DNA from: Phytophthora colocasiae
Taxonomy: Eukaryota > Oomycota > Peronosporomycetes > Peronosporales > Peronosporaceae
Reading direction: 5' to 3'
DNA: 64,000 nucleotides
Assembly: GCA_018806915.1 (NCBI GenBank)
Contig: JAGKQI010000098.1
Span: forward strand, 1,302,001 to 1,366,000
Part shown: positions 58,632 through 64,000 of the stretch, piece by piece
Numbering within the stretch: the stretch's first letter is position 1
Layout: every line of letters begins with the position of its first letter
The notes under the pieces: model-generated
Told to the model about the DNA's origin: nothing
The model's input: the letters and a program-made list of their open reading frames with translations, nothing else
Databases searched by the model: none
Position numbers and translations under genes: made by a program

Positions 58632-59457
58632 ATGAAGTTCGAGAACGATGTGCTAGGCAAGGCCGTCTTCTTCCTGTCGACGACAGGTGTGCCACATTAG
58701 TGACTGTACTTTGACTGAATGACAAGCGTAATAATCTGACGCTTCTATTCTATTGAGATCAACAGAAACCCGCAGCACACTATACCGCTTGCTTCAATAT
58801 GGCTCAAAGTTCACGAAATGGACATTGATCCAGCTCTGGAAGATAGACTCCACTCCCTCAAATAAGTCTATCGCCACAATGAATGACCTGATTCAATCAA
58901 AACAAGATACACAAGCAACGCAGTGGAAGAGGAAGGCACTTAAGTCGTTGGACCGAGCAGAACAGGTTTTCGGGGATGCGCGCAGGTTTTTCCGGTTCCT
59001 ACAGTTTCTAGAGATGGCAGATATATTCCGCCACGTTCGAGAGCCTGCACGATCGGTGCGGGTATTACGACGGCTGCGCATCCTGTGCTTTTTCTTCTTC
59101 TATCTCACGGAGAACTACGTGGTGCTCTGCACTCGTGTATTTGGCGTGTCGCCACGTGAACCTCTTTTACGGAAATTGAGACGTAGCTGCAATGGGTTTT
59201 GGTTGCTAAGTATCCTGCTGGCTTTCCCCTTAGATCACATGCTAAGCCGCGGTACAATGTTTTCGACTGTCAAGAAGCTGCTGGATTTGCCGGTAGCGTC
59301 TGTGGGTTTATCAGGGCACCGCTTAAACGACGGACTGTTTGGAGTGCTCGGTTTGGCATCGGCGCAGATTGGTTTGTACACACGGTATCTGGACGTGATG
59401 ACCAAGTTTAAGAAACACCATCTGAAGCAGCTTTCTGCTATTCCCGACGTGGCGTAA
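58632..59457 (+). CDS. PEX11-like peroxisome proliferation protein
   Basis: Exons 58632-58686 and 58766-59457, with a 79-bp phase-1 intron, encode 248 residues starting MKFENDVLGKAVFFL. Family features are the N-terminal amphipathic region with the block RLLQYGSKFTKW (PEX11 RxxQY), the Arg-rich FGDARRFFRFLQF (PEX11 RxxFRLxK), LTENYVVL (family xDNxVW block) and a C-terminal hydrophobic segment. PEX11 proteins tubulate the peroxisome membrane before fission. The second exon's frame also has an upstream non-ATG start, but the spliced start gives the better N-terminus. Confidence 0.75.
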
Positions 59458-60015
59458 AGCAATTCTTCCGGTATTTTGCAAAAAAAAAAATAATTATGAT
59501 TTACCTGCACGTAGTTCATCGGCATTAAATGGCTGAATACACAAGCATCTCTCTTTCCCATGTATTTTTCTTTCCCATGTACTTATTCTTCTCTTCCAAA
59601 GTACTTCAAGTATATTTTCTTAAATAAATCCTGTTATCTTCATCGACCAATCATCGCTTTTTTTATTTAACTCCTGATTTTTTCTGCCATCTGCAAAAAC
59701 TGATAGCGGTTAGGCCATTCAACATACAAACCTCAAGTGAACTTATCAAACCAACGCGCCCCTGTAACAACCAAGCCTCTCTCCCCACAGACGAAGCTGC
59801 AGGCTGCCTCACACCAACGCTGGACGCTCTTGTGCTCTTACGTATAGTGCCGCTGCTAGGACCTCTCCACCCTCAGGACGAGCGCACACTAATACTACAT
59901 TGAAAAAAAGCATTGTTTGTGCCATTGAACGGCTCGGAACTCGCTGCTGGACGGTCGCTTCTTCCTCTGCGTCTCTAGAAGCTCATTTTACGACCTCAAG
60001 AGCTCCTATACAGCC
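59458..60015. other. Intergenic stretch with candidate initiator
   Basis: About 560 bp between PEX11 and the kinase gene, AT-rich in the first half with a run of A after the PEX11 stop codon. The only candidate signal is an initiator-like TCATTTT at 59983-59989, 27 bp before the kinase ATG. No other feature is seen. Confidence 0.5.
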
Positions 60016-62876
60016 ATGAAGAAGTCTCCCGTGGCAGCTATGAGCAATATCCGTGAAGCTGTGCGGCGCAAGAGTGTGGGACTGAGTTTCACCACGAATT
60101 TCAGTATTTTCAGTCGAAGCACAAGCTCCGCAGGGGAAGACGACCGCTCGGAGCACGAAGGAGACGACTACAATGATGACTCGGAGAGTAGCCATTACAA
60201 CCGATCAAGGAAGGACTCGACGCCCGGAGATGACGACCCGGACGGCAGTCCGTCACCAGCTGTGAGCTCTAGAAGTTCCTATGTGGAACCGCCAGAGCCA
60301 CCACTGCCTCCTCCTGGTGGACTGCTGGAAGCAGCTACTAAGAACGTGCAGGGGAAGATGCAGACGCTGATGGAAACGTTCCACGAGGTTACAACGTCCC
60401 ATGTAAGGAAGGAAGGAGATCTTTAGATGGCTACACTTGAGTGGCTCACGAGAGATTTGTTCATGTGATTTGTAGGACGACGAAACGATCCAGTGCAGTG
60501 TGTTCCTGTCCAGGACGGCCTTATTTTCCGACAGACTGGTGGTGTTTATTGGAGACAGTGATGGAAGTCCAGCAGGTATTTGGAGCTCTCGACTCTGTGT
60601 GCGGTCAGGTTCCGAGGGTGGTGGCATCTTTAAAGGAAGTTTGGGGTCGATGCTGCCATATATTATGAAGGCCAAGGAGGACAAGCTGGGTATCGTCCTG
60701 TTTGACGACATCTTCAAGGACTCGATGCGATCGGGAGAAATCGATGTGAGTTTGGAACTTGGCTGCAAATTGTTGAAGTGTACTTATAAAGACTGATGTT
60801 TATCTCGTGATGATGCAGATGAGAAGTGCCGTGCAGAGATTTATGACAGGCTGGCGCAACCATGTTTTGACGTCTCGAGCCACGCACGTGTTTATTGTGG
60901 CCTACCGGGATGGTGGCTCTCTCTTGGTGGAGGTCCTGCGGTCACATATGAAGGAAATGCAACGCCACATTAGCGGAGTCGCTTTCCTTCAGTCCACGCA
61001 CCACATTTCCTCGGACGACTCGTACACGCTGAGGAAGATGATTGCCCAATGGTGCATCGCCTACTTGTCCTCTCCCGAAGGCACCCATGCTCTGAAGCGC
61101 ATGAAGGCAAGAGAAACACCGTTGGGTTGTGTAGTACTCTCCGGTGGCCGCGGAAACTCAGATGTCGACTTGCTGCAGATGGTCGTTTCCTCAGTGTACG
61201 CCAGCTTCAAGGCAAGATGGTCAGGATTCCGCGTGAAAAATGTAAATAGTGGAATGGAGAAGGCTTGCTACGTGTGCAAAGGCCAATTCAACATGCGCCG
61301 TTGGCGCAGACATTGCCGTACGTGCCAGAACCCATGCTGTGAAAAGTGTTCGTCGGTAGAGAACACACGTCATGAGGGCCAGGTGCGTCTCTGTCTGACA
61401 TGCCGGGCGTTGCCTTCGCTGATTCACTGGTCGCGACCACGTGCTGTTCGCACTGGTGAGAAGGAAAGCGTATTTAGTGGATCTGCCAAGCCTGGTAAGA
61501 TGTCGGTGAATGACTTCGAGCTTGTCACGGTTATTGGCCGTGGCGCCTGTGGCAAGGTGCTTTTGGTGCTCAAGAAGGATGGCGCAGACGCAGGTCACCT
61601 GTACGCGATGAAGGTGCTAAAGAAGGAGTGGGTGATGAACAAGGACTTGGTCACGCAGACTATGGCAGAGCGCCGCATTTTGCAGGAGGCCAACCACCCG
61701 TACATCGTCCAGCTGAAGTACGCTTTCCAGAACCAGGACAAGCTTTATATGGTGATGGAATACTACAGCGGTGGTTCCCTTCGTCAGGTGCTGAGACGTC
61801 GCGGTCGCTTCAGCATTAAGCGTGCACGGTTCTATCTCGCTGAGATCCTTCTCGCCATCGCACACCTGCACACCTCCAACATTCTGTATCGCGACTTGAA
61901 ACTAGAGAACATCGTTATTACTGCGGACGGCAATGTGGCATGCACAGACTTTGGTCTGTCTAAAGAGGAGATGGACGACAACGAGCGCACGAGCTCTTTT
62001 GTGGGCACATGCGAGTACTTGGCGCCCGAGCTGATTATGAAGGACGGCTATGGCAAGGCTGTGGATTGGTGGGCACTGGGTATCTTGGCGTACGAGATGA
62101 TTCAGGGTGACTCTCCGTTCCGTCACAACGTGCCGACCATCCTATTTGACAAGATTTTGAAGGAGGAGCCTGAGTTCAGCGACCGCTTCACACCGGAAGC
62201 TCAGGACCTTATTATGAAGCTGCTCACGAAAGACCCGGAGAACCGTCTTGGATGCGGTCCCGACGGTGTTGAGGAGATTAAGCAGCACCCGTTCTTCGCT
62301 GAAATCGATTGGGAGAAGCTGCTGAACAAGGAGATGGAAGTCCCGCGTCCTCCGCATCGCATGGAGGACGTGACAGACGAGAGCCACCTATCCCGTGCTA
62401 TCGCCAAGATGCGTGAAGCGCGTGAGGAGATCATGCCAGACTCGCCGGTGTCACTTCCTTCGTCCCCGTCCGAGCAGAAGCACTTTGACCGCTTCTCATA
62501 CCAAGGACTTGGTGACTGGAAGCCGGAGATGGCGGACATGGAGTTTGACGAAGAGACAAGCGACTTCAAGCAGGACACCATCCACGAGGACGAAGAGTTT
62601 GCCGAGGAAGATTACGTCGGAGACTCTGGTGATGGAGATGGGGTGCCTCTGTCCCCTGGCTCGAAGGAGAATTCGATGACATCCTCAAAGGCGTCTCCAT
62701 CCAAGGCCAACGGTTCTGACACTCCTCCGGCTTCGAGTTCAGCTGCATCGGCATCCCCAAGGAGTCCACAGAGCGTAGGCAGCCCTGGTAGTCCTCCTCC
62801 CGTGCCTATGAGTCCTGGTAGTCCAGTGGAGTCAGGACCGTCGACTCCGCAAGAACCACAGTCTCAAACGATCTAG
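60016..62876 (+). CDS. AGC-family protein kinase fused to Arb2-like and FYVE-like domains
   Basis: Exons 60016-60402, 60476-60745 and 60819-62876, with two 73-bp phase-0 introns, encode 904 residues. After an acidic, Ser-rich N-terminus, residues about 130-330 resemble the Arb2 fold (LVVFIGDSDG, SMLPYIMKAKEDKLGIVLF, THVFIVAYRDGGSL). Residues about 365-415 are a variant FYVE finger (CYVCKGQFNMRRWRRHC, CQNPCCEKCS, CLTC) lacking the WxxD and the second His of RRHHCR. The AGC kinase has GRGACGKV, AMKVLKKE, YRDLKLENIV, TDFGLSKEE, activation-loop SSFVGTCEYLAPE and hydrophobic motif FDRFSYQG, with a Pro/Ser-rich acidic tail. All kinase residues are present. A lipid-linked signalling role is inferred. 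Confidence 0.85.
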
Positions 62877-63229
62877 GGGGGAAGACATTCAAATGGTAGG
62901 CCAGCTGAGGAGATACATACAGACCGTGTGTGGATGTAAATGCATGATAAATGGTTGCGAAATCGCCTGGAAGTGGGCAAAATTGCAGGATGAAGTCTTG
63001 TGTTGCTTTTTATTAATGTTGCTTTTTATTAAGTTTTTAACGTCTTGAAGTTCATATAGCGTGGCTCTAAACCAATGAAACGTCTGTCTTATCGATTGTG
63101 TGACGTACATCGTTGCCAGAAAAGGGAAGGGTCTCCAGTAATCACAGCAAGGCATCCTATCACCACCCTCTCATTTGGCAACCCAAATAAGAGAGGATCG
63201 TGCGGTTCTGCTTGGACCCCCTCGTTCCT
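62877..63229. other. Intergenic stretch
   Basis: About 350 bp between the kinase stop codon and the dehydrogenase promoter. AT-rich with a GTTGCTTTTTATTAA repeat near 63002-63031; no gene is seen. Confidence 0.5.
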
Positions 63230-63244
63230 TCATTCTTCAATTGG
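63230..63244 (+). promoter_or_regulatory. Oomycete initiator-type promoter of the isocitrate dehydrogenase gene
   Basis: TCATTCTTCAATTGG matches the initiator TCAYTYY followed by a CAWTT flanking element. It lies about 40-55 bp before the ATG at 63285. Confidence 0.55.
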
Positions 63245-63284
63245 AAGCAGAAGTACCAGAGTCCCTTCTTTTGTCAAAAAAAAG

Positions 63285-64000
63285 ATGTTCGCCAAGACTG
63301 TTCGCTCCATGGCCACCCCGGCGCGTCGCACCTTCGCCACCAGCCAGAAGATTAAGGTGAACAAGCCCATTGTGGAGCTGGACGGAGATGAGATGACGCG
63401 CGTCATCTGGTCGCAGATCAAGGACAAGTACATCCACCCGTACCTGGACCTGGACATTGAGTACTTCGACCTGGGTCTTCCCCACCGTGATGCCACCAAT
63501 GACCAAGTGACGGTGGACGCTGCTCACGCTATCCAGGAGCACCACGTCGGTATTAAGTGCGCGACCATCACTCCTGATGAGCAGCGTGTGGAGGAGTTCA
63601 AGCTCAAGAAGATGTGGCGTTCGCCGAACGGAACGATCCGTAACATTTTGAACGGAACGGTCTTCCGTGAGCCCATTGTGATCTCCAATGTGCCGCGTCT
63701 CGTGCCTGGCTGGAAGAAGCCCATTGTGGTCGGCCGTCACGCCTTCGGTGACCAGTACAAGAGCACGGACTTCATCGCCCCTGGCCCTGGCAAGTTCGAG
63801 GTTGTGTACACCCCTGCGGATGGTAGTGAGAAGACCACTCTGGAAGTGTACAACTTCGAGGGTGCCGGTCTGGGTCTGGCCATGTACAACACGGACGAGA
63901 GCATCTACGGTTTCGCTAAGTCGTGCCTGTCTTTTGCTCTGAGCAAGAACCAGGACCTGTTCCTGTCCACCAAGAACACCATCTTGAAGAAGTACGACGG
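63285..64000 (+). CDS. NADP-dependent isocitrate dehydrogenase, mitochondrial, N-terminal part
   Basis: The frame from the ATG at 63285 stays open to the right edge (238 codons). The first 20 residues ([20 protein letters not shown]) form a mitochondrial targeting sequence. The enzyme follows with the dimeric eukaryotic IDH blocks: [47 protein letters not shown] (the substrate-binding Ser-Asn and Arg), [10 protein letters not shown] and GPGKFEVVY. It converts isocitrate to 2-oxoglutarate with NADP. No intron is seen so far. Confidence 0.93.
   Translation, partial: MFAKTVRSMATPARRTFATSQKIKVNKPIVELDGDEMTRVIWSQIKDKYIHPYLDLDIEYFDLGLPHRDATNDQVTVDAAHAIQEHHVGIKCATITPDEQRVEEFKLKKMWRSPNGTIRNILNGTVFREPIVISNVPRLVPGWKKPIVVGRHAFGDQYKSTDFIAPGPGKFEVVYTPADGSEKTTLEVYNFEGAGLGLAMYNTDESIYGFAKSCLSFALSKNQDLFLSTKNTILKKYD

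Noticed and set aside
1..64000. tRNA, rRNA, snRNA or riboswitch genes
   Set aside because: No cloverleaf with conserved A and B boxes or other RNA signature was recognised by eye; a covariance-model scan would be needed to exclude them.

Overview
The window is nuclear DNA of an oomycete, most likely Phytophthora or a close relative. Evidence: dense intron-poor genes with short 59-88 bp introns; secreted multi-domain Kazal inhibitors of the Phytophthora EPI type; oomycete initiator/flanking-promoter motifs (GCTCATT..CAWTTT) upstream of several genes; and large Gypsy and Copia retrotransposons. The species cannot be named from the sequence alone.

Left gene-rich arm (1-22,000): a Nup155-type nucleoporin running off the left edge; a tepsin-like AP-4 accessory protein carrying a PDZ-like domain and an array of ear-binding motifs; a second PDZ protein; a THUMP-type tRNA methyltransferase; a domesticated pogo/CENP-B-like transposase; two paralogous RING-finger genes ending in CaaX boxes with a decayed TKL receptor kinase between them; an FKBP; a PabA-PabB fusion aminodeoxychorismate synthase; a protein with WW-like and IQ motifs; and a six-domain Kazal inhibitor.

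Mobile core (about 22,050-50,160): a Fanzor-type (eukaryotic TnpB) gene on the minus strand has been cut into pieces by LTR elements. A Copia element (23,170-42,634, target duplication CTTTC) sits in the Fanzor gene. A 13-kb Gypsy element (Gypsy-1, 25,558-38,591, target duplication TTCG) sits in the Copia pol gene. A second Gypsy element (Gypsy-2, 43,342-50,047, target duplication CCGGT) sits near the Fanzor 5' end. Removing them brings the two Kazal genes, 20.7-21.9 kb and 50.3-51.0 kb, next to one another, so this is an exploded tandem pair of inhibitor genes. Gypsy-1 is saturated with GGATCC hexamers in coding and noncoding parts. The Copia element carries an antisense accessory ORF with a RanBP2-type zinc finger, tandem repeats, a chromodomain-like segment and a cysteine-peptidase-like segment.

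Right gene-rich arm (51,700-64,000): a nucleoplasmin-like chaperone, a DHHC palmitoyltransferase, a PARN-like deadenylase with a mitochondrial-type presequence, a CstF-64-like protein without an RRM, the splicing factor SF3B2, a PEX11-like peroxisome protein, an Arb2-like/FYVE-like/AGC kinase fusion, and the start of mitochondrial NADP-isocitrate dehydrogenase. These are housekeeping genes of RNA processing, trafficking and metabolism, mostly divergent or convergent with 100-500 bp gaps. No tRNA, rRNA or CRISPR locus was recognised.
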